From an uncultured Bacilli bacterium (GTDB lineage Bacteria > Bacillota_I > Bacilli_A > RF39 > UBA660), in the NCBI GenBank assembly GCA_934102055.1, contig CAKOSE010000016.1, forward strand, positions 1 to 22,519: a stretch of 22,519 nt of DNA, in the 5' to 3' direction. The translations under genes and the position numbers were made by a program. Below are positions 14,747-22,286 of the stretch, piece by piece. Position 1 is the first letter of the stretch. Each line of letters begins with the position of its first letter. The notes beneath the pieces are model-generated. The model was not told the origin of the DNA, searched no databases, and was given only the letters and a program-made list of their open reading frames with translations.

Positions 14747-15395
14747 CAACCTTAAAACCATAATTACCTTCTTGATCAATTATTTTAATTGGAATATTCA
14801 TAGAAAACATATCCTCACTCAAAGAAACATATTTCTCATCATCACTACTTTTAGGAAGACTCATATCAACATTTTCTTGATAAGGAAGTGCTTCAAAAAC
14901 ACCATCATAATATATACCAAATTTATTTTTAGGTCCTTCAGAAGGATTAATAGTTTTAGGAATATTAATAATTGCAATAGTTTCAAACTTAACTTCTTCT
15001 TCATTCAAATAAGAATAAACAACACATGGAAATATATCTTTACACATTCCATTTAATTGTTGTACATTTTTATCTACATTAGAGCCACCAAATTGTGCTG
15101 AATCATCATCATTAATTAAAGTTTTTAAGTTTACTTCTTTCCCAGGTCGTTCTAACACAGTCCAACTACCATCTTCATAATCCTTATAACCAATTGATAT
15201 AACACTTCTTCTTATAAGATCATACTGTATTTGATTACCTACTGTAGAAGAATACTCAGTAAGTTCTTTAGCCATTTTTTTATCATCAAGATTACCTTTA
15301 ACATCCATAATTAAGTTAAACATACCAACTATTATTATCATTAAAAGGGAAAATGTTACTATTAACTCTACCAAAGTCATACCTTTATTATTCAT
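14715..15395 (-). CDS. Type IV pilin-like (minor pseudopilin) protein
   Basis: The 226-residue product has a class III (prepilin) signal: MNNKG followed by a hydrophobic helix, with cleavage expected after Gly5. Mature position 1 is Met and position 5 is Glu (MTLVE), the conserved glutamate of type IV pilins, followed by about 20 hydrophobic residues. The remaining 180 or so residues form a soluble domain I cannot assign; size and N-terminus resemble minor pilins of the PilW/ComGF type. The ATG at 15395 follows GGAGG at eight bases. It starts 20 bases after the large LRR pilin gene and should be cotranscribed with it. The prepilin peptidase and platform protein needed for assembly are not in the window. 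Confidence 0.85.
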   Translation of the reverse strand: MNNKGMTLVELIVTFSLLMIIIVGMFNLIMDVKGNLDDKKMAKELTEYSSTVGNQIQYDLIRRSVISIGYKDYEDGSWTVLERPGKEVNLKTLINDDDSAQFGGSNVDKNVQQLNGMCKDIFPCVVYSYLNEEEVKFETIAIINIPKTINPSEGPKNKFGIYYDGVFEALPYQENVDMSLPKSSDDEKYVSLSEDMFSMNIPIKIIDQEGNYGFKVVKLFSVAQVN

Positions 15396-15415
15396 TTGAA
15401 TTACCTCCTCACTTG

Positions 15416-17251
15416 TTATTTAACATACATAAAGATTACCTTTTCCCCAACTTCATCGCTTATAACATGTGGATTACCTCCATCAACATTTTCATTTACA
15501 CAACTATCAATTTGGAATACTTCACACCAGTTCTTAACAAGAGCAAAAGTGTTTTTACTAACATTATAAGAACTACCTGTTATCATAGGAAAAGCATTTT
15601 TACCTATAATTGTAACAGTTTCAGGAATAGTAACTGGCTTATTATTATTAATATGGTAACTAAAAGTATTTCCATCAAATGCACTTTCACCAATTGTGGT
15701 AATTTTTGTATTAGAATTGCTTAATTGTTCTATACCACAATTATAAAAAGCTTTTTTAGGAATTGATTCTATATCTGTTAAAAATGGTATATTCAAACTA
15801 TTTATCTTTCTATTTTCAAAAGCAGACTCTCCTAAATCAGTTAAAGAAAATGGTATTTTCACAAAGGAAAGCAATGCATTATCATTTTCATCTAACATAG
15901 CGAATGCTCTTTTTGAAATAGTTGTTAATTTACTACTTTGAGCAAGGCTAGCAAAGTTTAACGAACTAATTTTTCTATTCTCAAAAGCACTTTCTCCAAT
16001 AGTTGTTACATTAGGTGGAATACTTACAGGAAGTGATATTCCAGAATTATCCTCCTTCATTGCAAAAGCTTCCTTTTTTATGGTTACAACACTACCAAAA
16101 TTAATTAATTTAATATTTGCATTATAAAACATTTTTTCTCCAACAGTTGTTATATTACTTAAGAATTGTACATTTATTCCCTGTGATGTACCGCTATCAG
16201 AAAATAAACCAATAGAACCACTATAAATATCACTATCAGTTAAAGAAATACTCTTAAGAGTTGTTATATTTGAAAAAGCCCCATCTCCTATAGAATTCAA
16301 TTTTTTTGGCAGATTAACTTCTTCAAGGTTAGTACCTTTAAAAGCACTTACACCAATTGAAGTAACAGACGACTCTTTAAAACTATTAATATTACTTAAA
16401 TTCGAATTTTCAAAAGCATTTGCACCTATTTCTGTGACCTTACCAAAATCAATACTATTAATATCTTTGCCATTGAAAGCATTATCCCCAATTTTCTTTA
16501 TTATTCCTGTTATAGTGTTACCACTACTACCTTTTATGGAAATTTGCTTTGTACTTATTACTACTTCTTTACCACAGTCTGAATCTTTTTCATTATAACC
16601 TGTTATAGTTAAATTATTACCACCATATTTTGTACCAGTAAAACATTTACCTGGAGTAGTATAATCAACTTTTACCGGAGTTGTTGCATATTTATTATCA
16701 GCTTTTAGAATAATTCTATAAAGATCATTTTCTCCTGTATAAATAGTATTTTTATATTCAGGTAAATATTGTATGTATTCATATAGAGAACCATCATTTT
16801 GATTATATTCCTTATTGTTCTTTAAATCAGCTAAACTATATTTAGTAACAATAACTTCCTTTATATCGTATAAAGCAATCATTTTATTACAAGCTTCTTT
16901 AGAAGAACTCTTAGCTTTTCCCTCATTATATTTAGAACTAGCTAACGTACATATTTTATTGTCAGCATTTCCCTCATCGTTATCCTTAAAAAGAGAAACA
17001 TAACCTTTATCATTAATCTTTGTTATTTGAATAGAAAAATTATTCTCATCAATTGCTTCTTTTACAATTTGTCTAACATAATATGCCGCATACTGTGCAG
17101 ACACATCATTATACATAATCCTATTTTCATATTCTGCTACTAAAGGTAAATAATTTGAGAAAAGAACTGAAAAAAGTACTAATATAACTAATGAAACTGC
17201 TAATAACTCTGCCATTGCAAAGCCTTTCATACTTTTTAATTTCTTCTTCAT
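15416..17251 (-). CDS. Type IV pilin-like protein carrying BspA-type leucine-rich repeats
   Basis: The 611-residue product joins two known parts. Residues 1-32 are a prepilin signal and pilin helix: basic start, Gly10 cleavage site, mature Phe1 and Glu5 (FAMAE), then about 20 hydrophobic residues. Residues 33-245 are a pilin-like or linker region with paired cysteines. Residues 250-560 hold about 12 BspA/LRR_5 units marked by IGxxAF-like motifs (254, 275, 299, 321, 370, 391, 418, 445, 473, 497, 520, 549). BspA repeats are common in adhesins of host-associated bacteria, so surface display on or by a pilus is a reasonable inference. AAGGTGAG precedes the ATG by five bases. It is first in a two-gene unit, divergent from the pilus ATPase gene. 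Confidence 0.88.
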   Translation of the reverse strand: MKKKLKSMKGFAMAELLAVSLVILVLFSVLFSNYLPLVAEYENRIMYNDVSAQYAAYYVRQIVKEAIDENNFSIQITKINDKGYVSLFKDNDEGNADNKICTLASSKYNEGKAKSSSKEACNKMIALYDIKEVIVTKYSLADLKNNKEYNQNDGSLYEYIQYLPEYKNTIYTGENDLYRIILKADNKYATTPVKVDYTTPGKCFTGTKYGGNNLTITGYNEKDSDCGKEVVISTKQISIKGSSGNTITGIIKKIGDNAFNGKDINSIDFGKVTEIGANAFENSNLSNINSFKESSVTSIGVSAFKGTNLEEVNLPKKLNSIGDGAFSNITTLKSISLTDSDIYSGSIGLFSDSGTSQGINVQFLSNITTVGEKMFYNANIKLINFGSVVTIKKEAFAMKEDNSGISLPVSIPPNVTTIGESAFENRKISSLNFASLAQSSKLTTISKRAFAMLDENDNALLSFVKIPFSLTDLGESAFENRKINSLNIPFLTDIESIPKKAFYNCGIEQLSNSNTKITTIGESAFDGNTFSYHINNNKPVTIPETVTIIGKNAFPMITGSSYNVSKNTFALVKNWCEVFQIDSCVNENVDGGNPHVISDEVGEKVIFMYVK

Positions 17252-17268
17252 TATTACTCACCTTCTAC

Positions 17269-17297
17269 TTGCTTATTTTATAAAATTATTATATAAT
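17269..17297 (+). promoter_or_regulatory. Promoter of the pilus ATPase gene
   Basis: TTGCTT, a 17-base spacer and TATAAT lie on the plus strand, with a start predicted near 17304 and a leader of about 72 bases. The -10 box lies inside a 24-base palindrome that also carries a minus-strand TATAAT (17293-17288) for the divergent pilin genes. Confidence 0.55.
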
Positions 17298-17304
17298 AAT
17301 TTTA
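17281..17304. repeat. Perfect 24-base palindrome between divergent pilus genes
   Basis: TAAAATTATTAT is followed directly by its exact reverse complement, with no spacer. It holds overlapping -10 boxes for both directions. It may be a regulator operator, a promoter melting zone or chance in A+T-rich DNA; the perfect 12+12 symmetry favours function. Confidence 0.7.
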
Positions 17305-17340
17305 AGATAAATTCTAGTGTATTTTAAAAATAACTATGGA

Positions 17341-17356
17341 TTTTACAAATGTAAAA
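17341..17356. repeat. Short inverted repeat before the pilus ATPase ribosome site
   Basis: TTTTACA, two bases, TGTAAAA: a perfect seven-base dyad six bases before GAGGGG. The two-base gap suits a dimeric repressor site better than an RNA hairpin. The binding protein, if any, is unknown. Confidence 0.4.
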
Positions 17357-17375
17357 GAATGAGGGGAAAAGTTTT

Positions 17376-19103
17376 ATGATGCGAGAATTTAATTTTAATA
17401 CTACTCCTATCGTGGATATAGTAAATGAAATAATTATTGATTCTGTTGTTAGAAATGCTAGTGATATTCATTTTGATCCCGCTGAAAAGTATTTAAAAAT
17501 AAGAATAAGAATTGATGGAGAACTTAGAGATTATGCTATTATAGATAATAAATATAAAAGAAATCTTACTACAAGAGTTAAACTTCTTGCAGGTATGAAT
17601 ATTACTGAATCAAGATTACCTCAAGATGGTGCTATTAAAAGTGTTATCGAAGGAAAAGATCTAGATCTTCGTGTATCTGCTTTACCAACAAGTTTTGGTG
17701 AAAAGATAGTTATAAGAATTCTTGATTATTCCATGAGTTTACAAGGAATTGAATACTTAGGTTTCACCGGAGATAATTATAAAATAATAATGGAAATGCT
17801 TAATAGTCCAAATGGAATAATCTTAATAACCGGAGCAACAGGTTCTGGTAAATCTACTACTGTTTACTCTATGCTACAAAAACTTAACAAAGAAGAATCC
17901 AACATAATCACAGTAGAAGACCCCGTTGAAATGAGTATCGAAGGCTTAAACCAAGTACAAGTTAACTCCGAAATAGGACTTGATTTTGCAACTGTTCTTC
18001 GTTCTATCCTAAGACAAGATCCTAACATAATATTAATCGGAGAAATTCGTGATAGCGAAACTGCTAAAATAGCAATTCGTGCTTCTATAACAGGACACCT
18101 TGTATTATCTACCCTTCATACCAACAACTCCCTTACTACCATTGAAAGATTAATAGATATGGGAGCAGAAAGATATCTTCTTTCCTCTTCGTTAAAAGGT
18201 ATCATTTCTCAAACACTAGCAAAAAGATTATGTCCTAGATGCAGAATTAAAAGACCTGCTAATGAAACTGAAAAAACTCTATTTAAAAAATCCCTTGGAG
18301 TAGATATTCAAACTATATACGAAGCAGGAAGATGTGAACATTGTCATAATGGTTACACAGGCCGAATAGCGCTCCAAGAAGTACTTATGATAAATGAAGA
18401 AATACGTGATGCTATAAATAGAAATATAGATCGTGAAGAATTAAAAAGATTAATTTATAAAAAAGGTGTTAGAACTTTATTTCAAGATGGACTTATCAAA
18501 GTTCTAGAAGGAATAACAGATCTAAAAGAAGTATTTAGACTGGTAGATTATGACGAAGAAAACGATACCATCAAAGAAAATTCCATCAAAGTAAACCAAA
18601 ACACTCCAAATGTAATGGTTGATAATCTTAACAAGAATATTCCTAACAATGAACAAAATAATAGTTTACAAAGAGAAAACAAAGAACCCACAAATGCTAA
18701 TCAAATTAGTCAAATAAATCAAATTAATAATAATCCTAAAGAACCTTTAAAACAAATAAATAATATCAACACAAATAACCAAGTCTTAAGTAGAGCTAAT
18801 TACCAAAGAAGAAATAATGAAGAAATCTTAAAAAGAAATAATCAATTAGATAATCAAGCACAAACTAACATTCCAAAAAATAATGCTAATGAAAATAAAA
18901 ATATTGTTAATGAAATAAAACAAAATAACAATATAAATTCTAATAACAATATCCCAAACAACAATATATTTACCCTTAATAAAGATAAAAACTTATTTGA
19001 TGATAATATTTTCAATTCACTTAGAATAAATAGTAACAATCAAAATAATAATTACACAGACGAGTTACTAAACAACATAGATGGAACCAATATGGACACT
19101 TAA
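17376..19103 (+). CDS. pilB: PilB/GspE-type pilus assembly ATPase with a long Asn-rich C-terminal tail
   Basis: This is the cytoplasmic hexameric motor that powers pilin insertion. Of 575 residues, 1-390 form a complete secretion ATPase: N2 domain (about 1-125), Walker A GATGSGKS (153-160), an Asp box near 180, Walker B IILIGE (218-223), a His box (STLHTN, 245-250), and the tetracysteine metal motif CPRC...CEHC (286, 289, 320, 323), which points to extension PilB/GspE rather than retraction PilT. The N-terminal N1 domain of larger PilB proteins is missing. Residues 395-575 form a low-complexity tail dominated by Asn with Gln, Lys and Ile, unusual for this family. GAGGGG precedes the ATG at 17376; the second ATG three bases on is equally possible. 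It is divergent from the pilin genes. Confidence 0.92.
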   Translation: MMREFNFNTTPIVDIVNEIIIDSVVRNASDIHFDPAEKYLKIRIRIDGELRDYAIIDNKYKRNLTTRVKLLAGMNITESRLPQDGAIKSVIEGKDLDLRVSALPTSFGEKIVIRILDYSMSLQGIEYLGFTGDNYKIIMEMLNSPNGIILITGATGSGKSTTVYSMLQKLNKEESNIITVEDPVEMSIEGLNQVQVNSEIGLDFATVLRSILRQDPNIILIGEIRDSETAKIAIRASITGHLVLSTLHTNNSLTTIERLIDMGAERYLLSSSLKGIISQTLAKRLCPRCRIKRPANETEKTLFKKSLGVDIQTIYEAGRCEHCHNGYTGRIALQEVLMINEEIRDAINRNIDREELKRLIYKKGVRTLFQDGLIKVLEGITDLKEVFRLVDYDEENDTIKENSIKVNQNTPNVMVDNLNKNIPNNEQNNSLQRENKEPTNANQISQINQINNNPKEPLKQINNINTNNQVLSRANYQRRNNEEILKRNNQLDNQAQTNIPKNNANENKNIVNEIKQNNNINSNNNIPNNNIFTLNKDKNLFDDNIFNSLRINSNNQNNNYTDELLNNIDGTNMDT

Positions 19104-19127
19104 AAAAGTGTCTTTTTTTTGACACTT
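19095..19127. terminator. Bidirectional terminator sharing one central arm (pilB and priA)
   Basis: Three seven-base arms lie in a row: GACACTT (19095-19101), AAGTGTC (19106-19112) and GACACTT (19121-19127). On the plus strand the first and second pair and eight Ts follow. On the minus strand the third and second pair and a T-run follow. The stop codons of both genes fall within the structure. Confidence 0.85.
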
Positions 19128-21288
19128 ATAATCTAATTGGACTTAAATCTATATCCAGTTTTATATTTCTATCATTAAAAAATCTTTCTTCAAGCATAAC
19201 CAAATACTTTTTTATATTATTTATATCTTTATACTTTATTATTATTTGAAACCTATATTCATTCTTTATTTTAAAAATATTTGCAGTAGATGGTCCGAGT
19301 ATTATTTCTTGTTTTATCTTTTGTTTTAAATAATTTCCTATCTTATAAGCCATATCACTTGCTTGTTTATAATCCTTAGAACTTATCTTTAACAAACAAA
19401 TATAATTAAACGGTGGATAATTAAGTTTCCTTCTTATTTCAATTTCTTCATTATAAAAACTTATATAATCATTTTTACTAGCACATCTAATAGCATAATG
19501 ATCAGGATTAAATGTTTGGATTAAAACCTTTCCTTTTTTATTGCCTCTTCCACTTCTTCCTGATACTTGATTTAGTAATGAAAATGTTACTTCACTACTT
19601 CTAAAATCCGGAAAATTTAAACTTATATCAGCATTAATAACCCCAACTAATGTAACATTTTTAAAATCTAATCCTTTAGCTATCATCTGAGTCCCTAATA
19701 ATATATTGTATTTCTCATCACTAAAATCTTTCACTATCCTATTTAATGCACCTTTTCTTGTCGTAGTATCTATATCCATTCTTATTACCCTAGCATCTTT
19801 TATTTGCTTTTGTATCTCCTCCTCTAGTTTCTCTGTTCCTATTCCATAATCAATTAATTTTTCTTTACATGAAGGACAATTTTCTTCCTTTTTTACTGCA
19901 TAACCACAGTAATGACACCTTAACATATTTGAAGTCTTATGATACGTCAAAGATATATCACAGTTTGGACACTTCGAAGTTAAACCACAGTTTTTACATG
20001 TTACTACATTAGAATAACCCCTTTTATTTAAAAATAAAATTACTTGTTCTCCCTTTTGTACCACATTATTTATCTCTTGTATTAACTTTTCTGAAAAATA
20101 ACCATTACTCTTTTTAAACTCGTTATTCATATCAATTATTTCTATATCTGGATTCATTCCATTATATCTTTCTTTAAGAGTTACAAGTGTATAATCATTA
20201 TTTAATGCTCTAGTATAACTTTCTATTGTAGGAGTAGCACTTCCAAGAACAAGAGGACATTTATTATAATTACTCCTAAACTTCGCTATATCTATAGCAT
20301 TATATTTAGGATTATTTTCCTGTTTATAACTACTAGTATGTTCCTCATCTATTATGATAATTCCAAGATTCTTAAGAGGAGCAAAAACCGCACTTCTTGC
20401 ACCAATTACTATATCAACCTTTCCCTCATTAATCTTTCTCCACTCATCATACTTTTCACTATCAGATAACTTACTATGAAGTACTGCTATCTTATCAAAA
20501 TATGATGTAAATCTATTAATTATCTGAGGAGTAAGAGATATTTCAGGAACTAAAAATAATGCTGTCTTACCTTGATCTATTACTTTTTCAATTAACTTCA
20601 TATAAACATTTGTCTTCCCTGAACCCGTAACACCATATAATAAAAATGTTTCACTCTTAAAAAGACTTGATACTATTCGTTTATAGACAATTTCCTGATC
20701 TTCATTTAAAACAAATGACTTCTTTTCATTTTTTGACAAACTATATCTATATACTTCCTTCAAAGTTACATCAAGGATTCCCTTATTCACAAGAGTTTTA
20801 ACACTACTTTGAGATATTTCATTCAAAACACTTATATTAGTTTCATTATGCACTTTTAAATAATTAATTATCTCCTCTTGAGTTTTATTAAATTTATAAT
20901 CATCCAAATCAACTTTAGTATTTATACTTATATATTTATCCATTTTTATACTCATATTGACCTTTTTCTTAGCCTTCAAAGCCTTTGGAAGCATTACTTG
21001 ATATGAAGACATTAAAGAAGATAATGTTATATTCCTTATATACTTTCCAATAGACATAAGCTCAGTATTTAAAACTGGATAATCATCTACTAGAGATATT
21101 ATCTCCTTTAAATTATCCTTATTATCATTTCCTATAGTCATAACAAAAGCTTCTAAAGTTTGTTTTCCAAACGGCACTAATACCCTCATACCAACTTTTA
21201 TCCTATCTTGTAACTCAGTAGGTACTATATAAGTAAAAGTTTTATCAAGAAAAACATGAGTAAGTTCTACTAAACAATTACACGTCAT
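19126..21288 (-). CDS. priA: Primosomal replication-restart helicase PriA
   Basis: PriA recognises stalled or repaired forks and reloads the replicative helicase. The 720-residue product has the N-terminal 3' DNA-binding domain (about 1-105), a winged-helix region (about 125-180), helicase lobe 1 with Walker A GVTGSGKT (219-226) and DEEH (314-317), the embedded zinc-binding region with four CxxC pairs (CKNC, CPNC, CHYC, CPSC) at about 430-475, then helicase lobe 2 with QVSGRSGRG, and the C-terminal domain. All key motifs are intact, and the length is close to that of E. coli PriA. The ATG at 21288 has AGGGGG six bases upstream. In many Bacillota priA is next to coaBC, def and fmt; those are absent here. 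It is convergent with pilB. Confidence 0.96.
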   Translation of the reverse strand: MTCNCLVELTHVFLDKTFTYIVPTELQDRIKVGMRVLVPFGKQTLEAFVMTIGNDNKDNLKEIISLVDDYPVLNTELMSIGKYIRNITLSSLMSSYQVMLPKALKAKKKVNMSIKMDKYISINTKVDLDDYKFNKTQEEIINYLKVHNETNISVLNEISQSSVKTLVNKGILDVTLKEVYRYSLSKNEKKSFVLNEDQEIVYKRIVSSLFKSETFLLYGVTGSGKTNVYMKLIEKVIDQGKTALFLVPEISLTPQIINRFTSYFDKIAVLHSKLSDSEKYDEWRKINEGKVDIVIGARSAVFAPLKNLGIIIIDEEHTSSYKQENNPKYNAIDIAKFRSNYNKCPLVLGSATPTIESYTRALNNDYTLVTLKERYNGMNPDIEIIDMNNEFKKSNGYFSEKLIQEINNVVQKGEQVILFLNKRGYSNVVTCKNCGLTSKCPNCDISLTYHKTSNMLRCHYCGYAVKKEENCPSCKEKLIDYGIGTEKLEEEIQKQIKDARVIRMDIDTTTRKGALNRIVKDFSDEKYNILLGTQMIAKGLDFKNVTLVGVINADISLNFPDFRSSEVTFSLLNQVSGRSGRGNKKGKVLIQTFNPDHYAIRCASKNDYISFYNEEIEIRRKLNYPPFNYICLLKISSKDYKQASDMAYKIGNYLKQKIKQEIILGPSTANIFKIKNEYRFQIIIKYKDINNIKKYLVMLEERFFNDRNIKLDIDLSPIRL

Positions 21289-21310
21289 AATATTCCCCCT
21301 TAATTTAATA

Positions 21311-21340
21311 AGAAAATAAAAGATAGAATTAATCTATCTT
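21311..21340 (-). terminator. Intrinsic terminator of the single-pass membrane protein gene
   Basis: The minus strand reads AAGATAGA, loop TTAAT, TCTATCTT, then TTATTTTCT. The stem is a perfect eight bases and overlaps the stop codon. Confidence 0.75.
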
Positions 21341-21890
21341 AAGCTTCCTTCTTTAAAGATTTTCTATCTTTCACTTTATCAAGAACGTTATTATCTTTAT
21401 TAACTATTTTTTCAGAATTAATTCTTAAAACTCCCTTAAAACTATTGCTTTTATCGCTACTACCACTATAACTAATCTTAATAGTATAAATATGTTCTGT
21501 ATTTCCTAAAATAGCTACAGAATTAAACACATTAGAACCTACTACAGGAACTTGAGACTTATCTAAACTAGCAGCTCTATTTCCCTCACCTTTTATTTCA
21601 TAAGTAAGCTTATTCTGTTCATTATAATTATTAGAAATATTTAACCAAGATAAACTATATGTCTTTAACTCATTAGTATCATTCTTAACAACAATTTTCT
21701 TTTCATAAGTTTTATTATTAGACAAATCCTTAAAACTTATCTCATCTCCATTAACATATCTAATAGATAAATCATTCTTTTCATCCAAAGTATCTTTATT
21801 CAAATAATAAACAAGTACCCCTATCAAAAGAACTAATACTATTCCTATCACAATTAATAATTTCTTATTCTTCTTGATAAAATCCATCAT
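21339..21890 (-). CDS. Single-pass membrane protein with an extracytoplasmic beta-rich domain, function unknown
   Basis: I do not recognise this 183-residue protein. A short basic N-terminus (MMDFIKKNKK) is followed by one very hydrophobic helix (about 11-30), then a domain of about 130 residues with alternating hydrophobic and polar residues (IRYVNGDEISFKDL, KKIVVKNDTNELKTYSLSW, HIYTIKISYSG), which suggests an immunoglobulin-like beta sandwich outside the membrane. The tail is basic. There is no cysteine, lipobox or sorting motif. The frame opens at 21923, but the ATG at 21890 has AAAGGG seven bases upstream and the promoter at 21914-21942 starts transcription near 21907. It is a single-gene unit between a strong promoter and a terminator, just left of the nuclease remnants. 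Confidence 0.75.
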   Translation of the reverse strand: MMDFIKKNKKLLIVIGIVLVLLIGVLVYYLNKDTLDEKNDLSIRYVNGDEISFKDLSNNKTYEKKIVVKNDTNELKTYSLSWLNISNNYNEQNKLTYEIKGEGNRAASLDKSQVPVVGSNVFNSVAILGNTEHIYTIKISYSGSSDKSNSFKGVLRINSEKIVNKDNNVLDKVKDRKSLKKEA

Positions 21891-21913
21891 ATTTACACCC
21901 TTTCTATAATCTA

Positions 21914-21942
21914 ATAATATCATTTTTAAACACTAAAATCAA
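21914..21942 (-). promoter_or_regulatory. Promoter of the single-pass membrane protein gene
   Basis: The minus strand carries TTGATT (21942-21937), a 17-base spacer and TATTAT (21919-21914), with a TGA extension just before the -10. This is the best-formed promoter in the window. The predicted leader is about 17 bases. Confidence 0.7.
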
Positions 21943-21978
21943 GTGATATTTTTTCGATCTATATCAAGAAAAGATAGA

Positions 21979-22286
21979 TTAATTTTTACCTTTACAAACA
22001 ATTTTCATAATACTTAAACTACTTTTTTCCATTAGTTCATTTACCTTCTTCTCTGTTAACCTCATATATTTACAAATTTTTTCCATATCAAGTTATCATT
22101 TAACATATTTTTTATTATTTTCATTTTTACAAACTCTTCTGTAAAATAAGACCCAACAAGCATACCAGAATCTGTTCCATAATCAACTCCAATTTCCATG
22201 CCCTTTTCTCTTGCCTCTTCAAGTTCTGTTATCCTAAGCTTTTCTTCATGTAACTCTTTATCATATAAGCCGACTATGTATTTCAT
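21979..22286 (-). pseudogene. Frameshifted C-terminal fragment of an Rpn/PD-(D/E)XK-type nuclease (copy B)
   Basis: Copy B begins with ATG at 22286 and reads the tail signature found in the upstream partial gene: VGLYDKELHEEKLRITELEE, then AREKG(M/I)EIG. After the triplets for LNDN the frame runs to a TGA at 22062. One frame over, from 22089 to the TAA at 21979, the sequence continues as DMEKICKYMRLTEKKVNELM, which aligns with DIDIISKCTGLTKEEINNLR of the upstream copy. One base therefore seems to be missing near 22090. The N-terminal nuclease domain is absent. It has its own AGGAGAG nine bases before the ATG, so a 74-residue product may still be made. It may be decay after duplication, or a tail-only protein like the small RpnS antitoxins. 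Confidence 0.75.
22188..22280. repeat. Direct repeat, left copy (nuclease tail)
   Basis: These 93 bases match 22427-22519 with nine mismatches counted by eye, including a 38-base identical block (22216-22253). The right copy is cut by the window edge, so the repeat may be longer. Confidence 0.85.

Noticed and set aside
14772..15724. Plus-strand open frames of 94 and 123 codons across the pilin genes
   Set aside because: They are antisense to two well-supported pilin-like genes. They have low-complexity Ile/Phe/Asn-rich translations and no start signals.
15800..16500. Repetitive short motifs in the DNA, considered as a CRISPR or satellite array
   Set aside because: They follow the periodicity of the IGxxAF codons of the LRR protein and diverge at synonymous sites, so they reflect protein repeats.
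16815..17003. Plus-strand open frame of 62 codons
   Set aside because: It is a shadow inside the LRR pilin gene, with no ribosome site.
18854..19039. Minus-strand hydrophobic open frame of 61 codons
   Set aside because: It is antisense to the Asn-rich tail of the pilus ATPase. AAT/AAC runs read as Leu/Ile on the other strand, which mimics a membrane protein.
21961..22089. Downstream frame of copy B considered as an independent 36-residue gene
   Set aside because: It has no start codon or ribosome site at its beginning, and it aligns as the out-of-frame continuation of the nuclease tail.
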